The translations under genes were made by a program, and so were the position numbers. The notes below the pieces were generated by a model, which was given only the letters and a program-made list of their open reading frames with translations, was not told the DNA's origin and did no database searches. Positions 7,640 to 17,015 of a stretch of DNA of 64,000 nucleotides are shown here, in pieces (position 1 is the first letter of the stretch; every line of letters starts with the position of its first letter). The DNA comes from Flavobacterium sp. CFS9 (GTDB lineage: Bacteria; Bacteroidota; Bacteroidia; Flavobacteriales; Flavobacteriaceae), in NCBI RefSeq assembly GCF_041154745.1, contig NZ_AP031573.1, positions 4,588,001-4,652,000 on the forward strand. Direction: 5' to 3'.

Positions 7640-10600
7640 TTATTTTCCAAAAATATATCTGATTGAAAACTGAGCCTGCCAAACATCAAATGTGGAAGCG
7701 TTTTTCTGGAATGTATCTTTAATTAAATATCTATTCCCGTCAGGATCTGTTTGTGTAGCCAGGGTATAAACAGGTACGTTTCCTGCGGTTGTAGAAGAAT
7801 AAGCCAATACGTTCGGGTTAGTAGCTCTTTGTGTCACTCCCCAGTTTTTATTGATCATGTTTGTAAAATTCAGAATGTCTGCTCTAAATTGGAAAGAGTT
7901 CTTTTTACCTGCAATTTTAATATAAACGTCTTGCGAAATAGACAAATCTAATCTGTGCAGCATCGGCAGAATAGCAGCATTTCTTTCTGCATACTGACCT
8001 CTTCTGGTACGAAGATATTTGTCCTGATCAATGTAGGCATCAAATGCTGTTCTTTGTTCTGCCTCTGTATAAGTTCTGGTCGTTGTAATTCCATTTACCG
8101 TACTTGATACTACTAAAGGAGCAAAACTTAGTTGGAATGCACTGTTTGGTACGTATAACAGATCGTTTCCGTTTACTCTGTCGCCATTCATATCACCACT
8201 GTAAGCATAAGTAAAAGGATTCGCTGTTTCTCCGATATATCCAAGATTGATGGAAGTAGCACCTCCTAAACCTTTTCCGTATTCAATTTTGTATCCAATG
8301 ATACCAACTAAACGATGTGGTGTGTTATTGTTGGATAATGATACATCCAAATCATTATTTCCGTTAACAGATCTGGCACTTGTCCATGACCCTGAAGCAA
8401 TAGATCCCGGAGAAATTAAATCTGCCGCTTCAGAATGTGTGTAGGCGAAGGATCCCCAAAGTCCTTTTTGGTATGGATATTCTAATTTAAAGGTTGTAGA
8501 ATAAAAATATCCTTTATCAGAATTGGTCAAAACAATCCCGTTTGAAACATTATCATTTACTCTTGTTCCGTTGTCATTTCTTGAATATCTTGGTCGGTTA
8601 TCTGCTCCCGAAAAAGTTCCTACCGGTGCATCAAAATTTGCATTATAATAATTGATTGCATTGATATTCTTTTGGATTACTCCTTCAATCGAACCTACAA
8701 ATCCAAATGGAAGTTTTTGGTCGATTGCCATCGTGGTTTTCCATACTTGCGGATATTTAAACTTTTTATCTGTAAAGGCTAAGTCAAAAGTGGAAGGAAG
8801 CGTTGGAGTCGACGGGGTGAAATATTGTGCAGGTCTTGGCGTGAAACCATAACCTCCTGTGGCTAAAGCAGCACCACTTACATCGATAAAACCTGTAAGT
8901 ACACCATTATTCCCAATTTGGTTTGACAGATATACTGCAGGAGCTCTTCCGGTAAATACACCTGAACCTCCTCTTAATATAGTTGAAGCGTCTCCGTTAA
9001 AATCTAAATTGAAACCTACTCTTGGTTCAAATAAATATTGTGCATCAGGCATTTCTCCTGTATTGAATTTTTCTCCGTTTGCAAAAGTCATCGCCGTTAC
9101 TGTTGGGTTCTCTAACGCAGTGTCTGCAAACCATACTCTGGACGCTCTAAGTCCTACTGACAGTTTAAATCTGTCACTTAGTTTTATTTCGTCCTGAGCG
9201 TATAAATCCAGTTTGTTTGTTTTCAGGACCTGTAAAGGTTCAACTCCGCCCGGTAAAGCGGAATATCTGTATTGAAAACGAGCAGGTGAAGTAGCTGTTG
9301 CATTAGAAGGTGCTCCTCCATTTGCTGCTGATTGATCTGCTGCTGCGTAAAAATCTGCTAAAGAGTTGAATATATAAACACCATTTGATCCGGAGAAGAA
9401 TAAATTGCTTGATTTAAAGTATTCAAAATTTGCTCCTAAAACAATGGAATGTTTACCAATAGTTTTGGTTAAATTATCTGTGAAATGCAGCGTTGAATAG
9501 CTAAGTTTGTTTCCTTGCGTAAACGGATCTAAACCTACAGATATATAATTTGCCGTACCCTTCTTAATATCAATTGTAGGGAACAATCCTCCTCCCTGAA
9601 GTCCTCTGTCTTCAATTTGTTTATCGTAACCTGCGATAAAATTATTATACCATGAATTGCCTAATTTACTGTTCAATTCCAATACAAAAGATCTGGTATT
9701 GTCTAAGATCGTATAACCACTGTTTTTGAATGACATTGCTAATGCACTTGTTCTTCTGTTTCCAAAACCTAATGAATTGGAATTTGAAGTTAGCTCGTCT
9801 GACGAAGAATTATGATGTACATAACGGGCTGTAAGTTTATGATTATCATTAATATTCCAGTCTATTCTCGCTAAGAATTTTTTAGAGGTTTTGGTGGCGT
9901 CATAATTTTCCCATGGACCTGTTTCATAACCAAACTTATCTCTCATATAATTAGAAAGAGTCTGCATTTCCTGATAAGTCGGTTCTGATATCTGAGCCCC
10001 GCCTTGTGGCGATCCTGTTGAAGTCCATGTTGTTGCCGGACTTGTATTTTCAATGGTTTCGAAGTTTCCAAAGAAAAATAATTTATCTTTAATAATGGGT
10101 GCTCCAATACGTGCTCCCCATATTTTTTCATCAAATTTTCCAGGTTTGATCGTCACATCTTTTCCGGGATGTGTTCCAATAAAACTGGATTTATTGCTTC
10201 TGAAAGAGTTGTAAACCGATCCTTCGATTTCGTTTGTTCCACTTCTTGTTACGGCGTTAATTCCGGACCCAAGAAATCCCGACTGACGAATATCGTAAGG
10301 GGCAATATTAACCTGCAGCTGCTCTATAGCATCAAGCGAAATAGCTGTTGATCCTGTTCTTCCTCCTGCTTGAGATTCACTCCCAAGACCAAAGCCGTTA
10401 TTGAATACGGATCCGTCAATAGTAAAATTATTCAATCTTGAATCCTGACCACCAAAAGTACCATTAGCACCGGCGTTTGCATTGTATTTAGTGATAGAGT
10501 TTACAGAACGTGCTCCTAATACAGGAACTGCTACGATTTCCCTATTTGTAAATTGCTGTGACGCGCCCGTTTTTCCTTTATTAAAATTTCCATTGGATTT

Positions 10601-10957
10601 GGTTGTCACTACCACTTCCTGTAAAGCGTTTGGCTCTTCGTCGATTTTAACGTTTACGGTTAGATTGTTCCCCAGACCAACATTAATATCTGTAATTTCA
10701 GTTGTTTTGTAACCTATGTAAGTAACCTTTAAAGTATATGGGCCTCCCGGTCTTAAACCCTGTGCTGCGTATCCGCCATCAAACCCTGTTGTCGAATAGT
10801 ATTTAGTTCCGGTAGGTTTATGAACTATTTCCACTGTAGCTCCGGGCAGGGGCTCTCCTTTGTTTGATCTAATCGTTCCTGACATTGCTGAACTTGTAAC
10901 CTGAGCATGACCATAGGCCGATAGAAGAATAATCAAAATAAAAATAACTTTTCTCAT
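7640..10957 (-). CDS. Oar-like TonB-dependent receptor with carboxypeptidase-regulatory domain
   Basis: A 1105-residue outer-membrane beta-barrel. A signal peptide (MRKVIFILIILLSAYGHAQ) is followed by a carboxypeptidase-regulatory-like beta-sandwich (residues about 25-115: GTIRSNKGEPLPGATVEI, DGGYAAQGLRPGGPYTL, YIGYKTTEI), then EVVVTTKS and a plug region with NNFTIDGSVFNNGFG. The rest is barrel, ending in the aromatic-rich FSIRYIFGK. I start at ATG 10957; the longer frame would need a TTG at 10969. It resembles Myxococcus Oar and its Bacteroidota homologues, which export or import unknown large cargos. There is no SusD partner, so it is an orphan receptor. Confidence 0.88.
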   Translation of the reverse strand: MRKVIFILIILLSAYGHAQVTSSAMSGTIRSNKGEPLPGATVEIVHKPTGTKYYSTTGFDGGYAAQGLRPGGPYTLKVTYIGYKTTEITDINVGLGNNLTVNVKIDEEPNALQEVVVTTKSNGNFNKGKTGASQQFTNREIVAVPVLGARSVNSITKYNANAGANGTFGGQDSRLNNFTIDGSVFNNGFGLGSESQAGGRTGSTAISLDAIEQLQVNIAPYDIRQSGFLGSGINAVTRSGTNEIEGSVYNSFRSNKSSFIGTHPGKDVTIKPGKFDEKIWGARIGAPIIKDKLFFFGNFETIENTSPATTWTSTGSPQGGAQISEPTYQEMQTLSNYMRDKFGYETGPWENYDATKTSKKFLARIDWNINDNHKLTARYVHHNSSSDELTSNSNSLGFGNRRTSALAMSFKNSGYTILDNTRSFVLELNSKLGNSWYNNFIAGYDKQIEDRGLQGGGLFPTIDIKKGTANYISVGLDPFTQGNKLSYSTLHFTDNLTKTIGKHSIVLGANFEYFKSSNLFFSGSNGVYIFNSLADFYAAADQSAANGGAPSNATATSPARFQYRYSALPGGVEPLQVLKTNKLDLYAQDEIKLSDRFKLSVGLRASRVWFADTALENPTVTAMTFANGEKFNTGEMPDAQYLFEPRVGFNLDFNGDASTILRGGSGVFTGRAPAVYLSNQIGNNGVLTGFIDVSGAALATGGYGFTPRPAQYFTPSTPTLPSTFDLAFTDKKFKYPQVWKTTMAIDQKLPFGFVGSIEGVIQKNINAINYYNANFDAPVGTFSGADNRPRYSRNDNGTRVNDNVSNGIVLTNSDKGYFYSTTFKLEYPYQKGLWGSFAYTHSEAADLISPGSIASGSWTSARSVNGNNDLDVSLSNNNTPHRLVGIIGYKIEYGKGLGGATSINLGYIGETANPFTYAYSGDMNGDRVNGNDLLYVPNSAFQLSFAPLVVSSTVNGITTTRTYTEAEQRTAFDAYIDQDKYLRTRRGQYAERNAAILPMLHRLDLSISQDVYIKIAGKKNSFQFRADILNFTNMINKNWGVTQRATNPNVLAYSSTTAGNVPVYTLATQTDPDGNRYLIKDTFQKNASTFDVWQAQFSIRYIFGK

Positions 10958-11233
10958 TGTATTGTTCAATATTTAAGTTTTTAGGAGACAAAACTACAGC
11001 GCCTAAAAGCAATAATGTTAAAGCAATGTTAAATAAACCGCGACTATATTATGATACAGTTTCCCAGTTTTCTTCAAGGTAAAGAGTTTAAAGTTTAGTA
11101 GTAATAAGCTATAATTAACTTGTGGAAAGAAATTTCTTTGACCCATAGAAACAGTACCTTTTTTAAGCTTAAAAAAGGCATTTCATAAATTACAATGCAC
11201 CATGTAACGGATGTGGATAAAATATAAAATAAT

Positions 11234-12064
11234 CTATTTCCCGATTATAGTCTCCAATATCTCTCTTATTGTTTTTAATGTCACGGTCGAAGTTTCGCGA
11301 ATGATTATTTTATGCTTCTTTTCTTTAATCAGGTCTGTGAATAAATTGTCTTCGGTATTAATATCCACTATAGTTCCTCCGTACTTCAAAGTAGTTTCGG
11401 CAATAGCCATGGGCAGATTTGTTGCTCCGGATGTTCCCACAATAAAAAGAATACCCGAATTCTTGGCGATCTTTAAGGAACTAAATTTTTTGTTTGTTTT
11501 TTCGTCGTAATATTCATCAAACCACAAAATATTGGGTCTCATCCAGCTGCCGCATTGTTTGCATTTAAGTAATTCGATGTATTCTTTGGTCAAATCCTCA
11601 TCGATATCTTTTCCTTTAATTTCAGCAGGCAAACTTTCTATTTCCTTACATCCGTTCGAGCATTTAATTTCTCTGGTTTTTCCATGTATTTCATAGATTC
11701 TCTCGGTACCGGCGCGTCTGTGCAGATTGTCAATATTTTGCGTTATCAAATGGAATCTGTCTTGCAGGAGATTTTCAATTTTTACAATTTCATGATGACT
11801 TTCATTGGTGTGAGCGCTCTCAAACATCCTTTTTCTAAACAGTGAATACTGCCAAACTTCTTCTGGATTCTCTTTGAAATATTTAAAGGTTCCAAATTCT
11901 TCCGGTTTATGAAACTTGGTTCCTTTTACCCATATACCGTCTGCACCTCTGTAAGTGGGTATGCCGCTTTCTGCAGAAATTCCCGCACCTGTTAAAAATG
12001 TAAAAAGATTTCTATTGTTTTTATGATACACCTGATTTATGATTTCAGTAAGTTGTTCTTTCAT
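11234..12064 (-). CDS. Sir2-family NAD-dependent protein deacylase
   Basis: A 276-residue sirtuin. The NAD-binding GAGISAESGIPTYRG near the N terminus, TQNIDNLHRRAG, and catalytic His in YEIHG (about residue 124) are all present. The zinc site is built from CSNGC and CKQC. FIVGTSGATNLPMA and IVDINTED close the Rossmann fold. It should remove acyl groups from lysine with NAD+. The GADG after YRG lacks the Ala-Tyr-Arg pattern typical of desuccinylases, as far as I can judge. It is a single gene with no defence-type partner domain, so a housekeeping role is likelier than anti-phage. Confidence 0.9.
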   Translation of the reverse strand: MKEQLTEIINQVYHKNNRNLFTFLTGAGISAESGIPTYRGADGIWVKGTKFHKPEEFGTFKYFKENPEEVWQYSLFRKRMFESAHTNESHHEIVKIENLLQDRFHLITQNIDNLHRRAGTERIYEIHGKTREIKCSNGCKEIESLPAEIKGKDIDEDLTKEYIELLKCKQCGSWMRPNILWFDEYYDEKTNKKFSSLKIAKNSGILFIVGTSGATNLPMAIAETTLKYGGTIVDINTEDNLFTDLIKEKKHKIIIRETSTVTLKTIREILETIIGK

Positions 12065-12225
12065 TTTTTTATTGTTAAAATACTTTCTTTACTTCTTCTG
12101 CTATATTCAATAACAATTAGATCGGAATATAGAGATTTACTTTTCTTTCTGCTAAAATTAGTTTTCTTTTTTTCTAAATACTAATGTACATTTGGCTTAA
12201 CTATAATCCAATATCATAACTACAC

Positions 12226-13077
12226 ATGTTTAAAAATATACTTTTCTGTTTAGCTTCCATTATATGTTTTTATGCCTGTAATCGTTTTGAAAAGGAGAAA
12301 ACTCAAAAAACTGCAATTATAAGCGACAGTTTAAAAAATGAAGCTTTTAAGACTGCACAAATTGAATCAGAAATAAAGGATAATACTATTTATCCGGTTT
12401 ATAATCTGACTCCTACTACGACAGCCATAGTTATTGAAATCTTTAATTCTGAAAAAATATCTGAATATGAGAAAATCTACCAAAAAATAAACGAGACAGA
12501 TTCATTAGAAACTTTTTTTTACAATCCGTTTGCTTCAAAGAATATGAAATTCAAATTCTATGATACTTTAGGGATTGTTCAACTTATTAAAAGCGACATC
12601 TTAGAAAAAGAAATCAAGAAAATTATTGAACCAAAATACTACATTTATGGAACCAAAGGGGTGTCAGAAATGACTGTTGATGAAGTACTTTGCAGAATTG
12701 ATGATTGTAGAGAGAATTTTATAGCTTTAACTCTCAAAAATTATGATACTGCCAAAAATGGTAAACCTCTTCTTTGTAGCATAAAACCCTTAAAACTTAA
12801 TTACGGAAAGAACTACTTCGCCATTCAAAGAAAAATACAAAAAATGGATGATAGTATCGTATACCGCTACAGTGATGCTGACAGTACCAAAACAAAAATT
12901 TTTGCCAATATAGGACCAGCCTATTTTGTTTACAATGACGATTTTTTGTGGGGAAAAAACGCAAACCTGTCAAAATGCAAATTTCCCGAGAGGAGAGTCC
13001 TTATCCAAGGGAAAAACAATACTTTTAAAACCATACTTCTTGGTGGATTGGATTTGTATGGTTTAAGTTGTGATTAG
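12226..13077 (+). CDS. Hypothetical lipoprotein
   Basis: I do not recognise a family. The 283-residue product has a short lipoprotein signal, MFKNILFCLASIICFYAC, with Cys18 as the acylated residue, so it should sit in the membrane facing the periplasm or surface. The rest is mixed alpha/beta with four later cysteines (in CRIDDC, LLCSI, LSKCKF and LSCD) that could form disulfides. It is convergent with the beta-CASP gene, 58 bp apart, and has no operon partner. Confidence 0.75.
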   Translation: MFKNILFCLASIICFYACNRFEKEKTQKTAIISDSLKNEAFKTAQIESEIKDNTIYPVYNLTPTTTAIVIEIFNSEKISEYEKIYQKINETDSLETFFYNPFASKNMKFKFYDTLGIVQLIKSDILEKEIKKIIEPKYYIYGTKGVSEMTVDEVLCRIDDCRENFIALTLKNYDTAKNGKPLLCSIKPLKLNYGKNYFAIQRKIQKMDDSIVYRYSDADSTKTKIFANIGPAYFVYNDDFLWGKNANLSKCKFPERRVLIQGKNNTFKTILLGGLDLYGLSCD

Positions 13078-13135
13078 CTGTTGATATTGTATGCGTTAGT
13101 GTGCAATTCCATTTTGTCCATTTTGCAAACCTATT

Positions 13136-14491
13136 CTAAACATCAATTTCATTCCCCATTAACGGAACGGTACATTTAAAATGGTACTGTTTCTGAATTT
13201 TAATTCGTAATTCATCGGCAGGCAGGTTTTCGCCGTGTACGAGAAAAACACATTTCGGAGTATTTTCAAGAGCAGACAACCAGTTTAAAAGATCTTTTTG
13301 ATCTCCGTGCGCAGAGAGTCCTTCTATCTGAAAGATTTTTGCTCTTACAGAATAGTAGTTTCCGTATATTTTGATTTCTTTCGCACCCTCAAGCAATTTT
13401 CTTCCACGCGTACCTTCTGCCTGATAACCTACAAAAATAACGGTGGTTTTTTCGAGACTTATGTAATGTTCAAAATAGGACAATACCCTTCCTCCTGTTG
13501 CCATACCGCTGGCTGCGAGAACCACTTTGGGCTGAGGATTTTCTATAATCCGCATGGTTTCTTCGTACTCCGAAACAATAGTGAACATTTTAGACATTTC
13601 GTGACAATCCCCGACCGATAGTTTGTGCCATTGCGGGTTTTCTAAAAACACATGCAAAGCATTACTCCCCATTGGAGTATCGAGAATGTAGGGAACGTCT
13701 GGAATTCTCCCTTCTTTTTTAAGCTTCCACAATAAAAACATCACCGATTGTACGCGCTCCACAGCAAAACCAGGTATGATTACAGTTTCTTTTTTTGCTA
13801 TGGCTTTATTAATCAGTGTTTCCAGTTCTTTTTTCACGTCTAACTCTGCGTGCAGTTTGTTTCCGTAGGTACTTTCCAGAAAAATATAATCGGCCTTTAC
13901 GGGTTTGGTTGGCGGAAACATCAATACATCGTCATCACGTCCGATATCCCCCGAAAATACTAACGTTTTACCTTCGGCATTTACAGTAATACTACAGGCT
14001 CCGATAATATGTCCCGCATTTTCAAACGCGGCAGTTATATCATCTGCAATCTCAACTGTCGTATTTGGTGGTATTATTTTGAAAAATGGCATAACAGCTT
14101 CTGCCTGCTCTACGGTATACAGCGGTTCTGCTTGTTCATGTTTAGAGTATTCCTCTTTGTTGGCTCTTTCGGCCTCTTCTTCCTGAATTTTGGCACTGTC
14201 TAGAAGTACCAGTCTTGCTATGGCTTTGGTTGGAGCGGTACAGTATATTTTTCCTTTAAAACCTTGTGCTACTAATCGGGGCAGCCAGCCACAATGATCC
14301 AGATGGCCATGTGTAAGAAGTACAAAATCTATTGTGGAGGGTAAAACAGGTAACGGGTCCCAGTTGAGTTCTCTCAGTGCTTTTATCCCCTGAAAAAGTC
14401 CGCAATCAATTAGTATCCTGCTATTTTGAGTTTCTATGAGTGTTTTTGAACCTGTAACGGTTCCTGCACCTCCTATAAATTTTACTTTCAT
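13136..14491 (-). CDS. MBL-fold beta-CASP ribonuclease (CPSF/Ysh1-like)
   Basis: A 451-residue metallo-beta-lactamase nuclease. The HxHxDH metal motif is His61-Gly-His63-Leu-Asp65-His66. SGDIGRDDD is the next motif, LESTYGN the acidic motif, and the beta-CASP insert includes IIPGFAVERVQ. C-terminal motifs are ASGMATGGRVLSYFEHY, FVGYQAEGTRGRKL and the His motif in LSAHGDQKDLLNWL. Such proteins act as endo- or 5'-3' exoribonucleases. The gene starts one base after the stop of the upstream ATP-cone/nuclease gene, so the two are surely co-transcribed and probably act together. Confidence 0.92.
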   Translation of the reverse strand: MKVKFIGGAGTVTGSKTLIETQNSRILIDCGLFQGIKALRELNWDPLPVLPSTIDFVLLTHGHLDHCGWLPRLVAQGFKGKIYCTAPTKAIARLVLLDSAKIQEEEAERANKEEYSKHEQAEPLYTVEQAEAVMPFFKIIPPNTTVEIADDITAAFENAGHIIGACSITVNAEGKTLVFSGDIGRDDDVLMFPPTKPVKADYIFLESTYGNKLHAELDVKKELETLINKAIAKKETVIIPGFAVERVQSVMFLLWKLKKEGRIPDVPYILDTPMGSNALHVFLENPQWHKLSVGDCHEMSKMFTIVSEYEETMRIIENPQPKVVLAASGMATGGRVLSYFEHYISLEKTTVIFVGYQAEGTRGRKLLEGAKEIKIYGNYYSVRAKIFQIEGLSAHGDQKDLLNWLSALENTPKCVFLVHGENLPADELRIKIQKQYHFKCTVPLMGNEIDV

Positions 14492-14492
14492 C

Positions 14493-15323
14493 TTAAATAA
14501 GTTTACAGATTTGTGAAGCTTCGTGTACTATATTCTTGATTCGGTTTGGACTAATCCCAATTTTCTTTAGTCCTTCAGGATCGTCAAGAAGATCTTTTAC
14601 CAATATCTGATCGAGGAAAAGCAATTTTTCTTTTTCGACCATAGATAGTGTTGTCAGGCAGGTAATTGGATAAAGTGCTCCCCTATCAATTTTGTTTTTA
14701 AGATTTTTATCTTCGGGATAATCCCAGCTTAAAAGAGAAATTCCGCTACAATTTGCAAAATCCTGCGCGTCTTTAGTAAAACGATTGTTAGTCACTATAA
14801 TACAGGACGTGAAAGTTTCATTATTAGAAAAAATAATATGTCGTTTTTCTCTCAAATCATTAAACCGGGAAAGAATATACATCGGCACTTTTACATCTGA
14901 TGCGCCTTCTTTGCTTCCGTGAAACTTACACTCAATCATCGTTATCATATTGTCTTTCATAATGGCAACGTCTACTTCATGAGAGACGCATTTACCCTGG
15001 AGCGTCAGATTAACTTTAGATTTGAATCCTTCTGCAGCATACAATCTTGCGATAAATTTCTCAAAGTAGAAACCTGCGGGGCCAAGCATTTGCAAGGCTA
15101 GCCTGATATTGTAACGCGCCGCATGTCCGTTTGCTGCTTTTTTTAAAAGTCCAAATGCCATTTTATAGATTTCTTTGGTAGAGATACCATCGTAGATTTG
15201 CTTTTCTATTTGATATAACACCTCTTCTATAACATCAGAAGCGGCTCCTGATTTTTTAAGGGAAAGCTTCAGTTTTTCTTTGTCGAAAGGAACCTTATGT
15301 CCCGAGTGCTTCGTGATTTTCAT
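14493..15323 (-). CDS. ATP-cone domain fused to PD-(D/E)XK (Mrr-like) nuclease domain
   Basis: A 276-residue two-domain protein. Residues 1-95 form an ATP-cone: ITKHSGHKVPFDKEKLKLSL, the nucleotide-sensing module known from ribonucleotide reductases and NrdR. Residues 100-240 look like a restriction-endonuclease fold: Asp118 in HEVDVAI and Glu131-Cys-Lys133 in MIECKFH give the D-x(n)-E-x-K active site, followed by a strand and helix (IIVTNNRFTKDAQDFANCSGISLL) as in Mrr/YraN-like proteins. A helical C-terminal tail (FLDQILVKDLLDDPEGLKKIGI) may bind a partner. First gene of an operon with the beta-CASP ribonuclease. Nucleotide-gated cleavage of nucleic acid is inference. Confidence 0.85.
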   Translation of the reverse strand: MKITKHSGHKVPFDKEKLKLSLKKSGAASDVIEEVLYQIEKQIYDGISTKEIYKMAFGLLKKAANGHAARYNIRLALQMLGPAGFYFEKFIARLYAAEGFKSKVNLTLQGKCVSHEVDVAIMKDNMITMIECKFHGSKEGASDVKVPMYILSRFNDLREKRHIIFSNNETFTSCIIVTNNRFTKDAQDFANCSGISLLSWDYPEDKNLKNKIDRGALYPITCLTTLSMVEKEKLLFLDQILVKDLLDDPEGLKKIGISPNRIKNIVHEASQICKLI

Positions 15324-15492
15324 GGCAGATAATGAGTTTTCAATTGTACTTTAAATTGTCTCTAATAAAAATCTGATCTCCAGCATTATAAACAGACTTG
15401 TAGTTCTAACAAATTTCGGCATTTTTTCATTGATAATCAACATTTTGAACTTAAATAGAAGATTCATCCTTTTTACAACAAACATTTTATAC

Positions 15493-15527
15493 AAAAAAAG
15501 TTCAGAGAAAATTTTCTCTGAACTTTT
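15493..15527 (-). terminator. Intrinsic terminator downstream of the orphan SusC/SusD operon
   Basis: AAAAGTTCAGAGAAAA pairs perfectly with TTTTCTCTGAACTTTT. The A-run on the left (plus strand) becomes the U-tract for leftward transcripts leaving the SusD-like gene at 15579. It separates that operon from the nuclease pair. Confidence 0.85.
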
Positions 15528-15578
15528 ATAAATTGATTATGGAAATATTTAAGCCGAGTAGCTTTTATGCAACACCTC

Positions 15579-17003
15579 TTACTTTGCGTCAAACCATAGT
15601 TTTGTAGTCAGCAAATCTCTTCCCTGAACAGATACAGCTGTTTGGTAGCTGGCTCCATTCAACGATTGCTCCGTTCCCGGATAAAAGAAACGAGAAGGAA
15701 TCTGTCCGTTTAAAACGGTAGCCGGACCTGCTTTCAATACCGGATAGTCCAATCTTCTCCATTCTGCAAAAGCATCAAGACCTTGTCCAAAGAATGCGAT
15801 CCATTTTTGAGTACCAATCGATTTGGCATAATTTGCTGCATCATACTTTACCGCTGCCTGATTCAGGTAATTTGAAATCGTTATGGCATCTGTAATTCCA
15901 AACTGATTGAACGATGCTGTAATGGCATTTTTGTACAATTGTTCTGCATCTCCGGCGATATAACCTCGAGCCACTGCTTCGGAAAGATTAAACAATACTT
16001 CAGAATAAGAAACAATTACAGCCGGTGATGACGAGGTTAAAAAATAAGCTCCGGGCTTTGATGTTTTAGCAAATCCCTGACTGTTGGCGTCACTGTTCGA
16101 TAATCCGTTAGCACCTCCAACATATTTTCCAACACTTGCATCTGTTGGCAGCTGTGCGTAAACTGGTAAACGAGGATCCGAGAATTCGTTTAACTTATCC
16201 ACCAGTGTTTTCGAAATACGGAAATCATCACGGGTTTCAAACCAGGCCGAAGCAGGATTTTGCTGAGGCGAACTGGTGAAAGTAAACTTAAAAGTTTCAT
16301 TATTGTTGCTGATTACTCCGGCAGCATCTGTAGTGGCATCGATCGCCGCTTGTTTTGCCAGAGCAGGTTCTCTGTCTGAAATTCGTAATGCAATACGCAA
16401 ACGAAGTGAGTTTACCAGTTTCTTCCATTTTGAAATATCACCTTTATAAACCAAATCTCCGGTTACGCTTCCACTTGTTGGATTTAGCAAAGACTGCGCT
16501 TGTTTTAAATCTTCCAGTAAACCGGTGTACACCTCTTTTTGTGTGTTGTATGCCGGAGTTACTTTTAAACCTGCTTCTTTATACGGAATGCTTCCGTAAG
16601 CGTCTGTAAGCAATAAAAATGTCCATGAACGCAGGGTTAACGCAATTCCTTTGTAATTTGGATTGGCTTGCTGATCCGGAAATTTCAGAATCGTATTCAA
16701 ATCTGTAATCAAAGTGGCGTACCCTTTATCCCACAAAGTAGTGAAAGAAGTGTTCGATACGTCATATCTGTCCGGTTCTGTATACTGAACCTTCGCCCAA
16801 TGCTGTACAAATAATAACGAGGCATTAAAGTTGTTGTCAGATCCCCAGTACAAATCAGCTCCCTGCTTTAACGTTCCGGTTAACAAGTAAGGCGCTAAAG
16901 GTGTTTCGGTTGCATTTGGATTTTTATTAATATCATCCAGAGTGTCACTACAAGAAGTAAGCGCTACCGCAAATAGTGTTATGTAAGCTATTTTTTTTAG
17001 CAT
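15579..17003 (-). CDS. SusD/RagB-family outer-membrane lipoprotein (SusD-like_2 type)
   Basis: The 474-residue product has a lipoprotein signal with the lipobox VALTSC17 and the start of the SusD fold, LDDINKNPNATETP. The NPN motif is typical of the SusD-like_2 subfamily. The C-terminal part has IGTQKWIAFFGQGLDAFAEWRRLDYP, the usual helical cap region. SusD lipoproteins lid the SusC channel and bind oligosaccharide or peptide. The gene starts 12 bp downstream of its SusC partner. No glycoside hydrolase or HTCS/ECF regulator adjoins, so the ligand cannot be guessed. Confidence 0.92.
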   Translation of the reverse strand: MLKKIAYITLFAVALTSCSDTLDDINKNPNATETPLAPYLLTGTLKQGADLYWGSDNNFNASLLFVQHWAKVQYTEPDRYDVSNTSFTTLWDKGYATLITDLNTILKFPDQQANPNYKGIALTLRSWTFLLLTDAYGSIPYKEAGLKVTPAYNTQKEVYTGLLEDLKQAQSLLNPTSGSVTGDLVYKGDISKWKKLVNSLRLRIALRISDREPALAKQAAIDATTDAAGVISNNNETFKFTFTSSPQQNPASAWFETRDDFRISKTLVDKLNEFSDPRLPVYAQLPTDASVGKYVGGANGLSNSDANSQGFAKTSKPGAYFLTSSSPAVIVSYSEVLFNLSEAVARGYIAGDAEQLYKNAITASFNQFGITDAITISNYLNQAAVKYDAANYAKSIGTQKWIAFFGQGLDAFAEWRRLDYPVLKAGPATVLNGQIPSRFFYPGTEQSLNGASYQTAVSVQGRDLLTTKLWFDAK

Positions 17004-17015
17004 GATTTCGCGTTT

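Noticed and set aside
7480..7689. A 69-codon frame overlapping the end of the Oar-like receptor
   Set aside because: It overlaps the receptor C terminus and the terminator hairpin, has no homology I recognise and looks like chance.
11234..12064. Sirtuin as an anti-phage (Thoeris/DSR/pAgo-type) system component
   Set aside because: It is a single-domain, catalytically complete Sir2 with a zinc site and no TIR, Argonaute or HerA neighbour.
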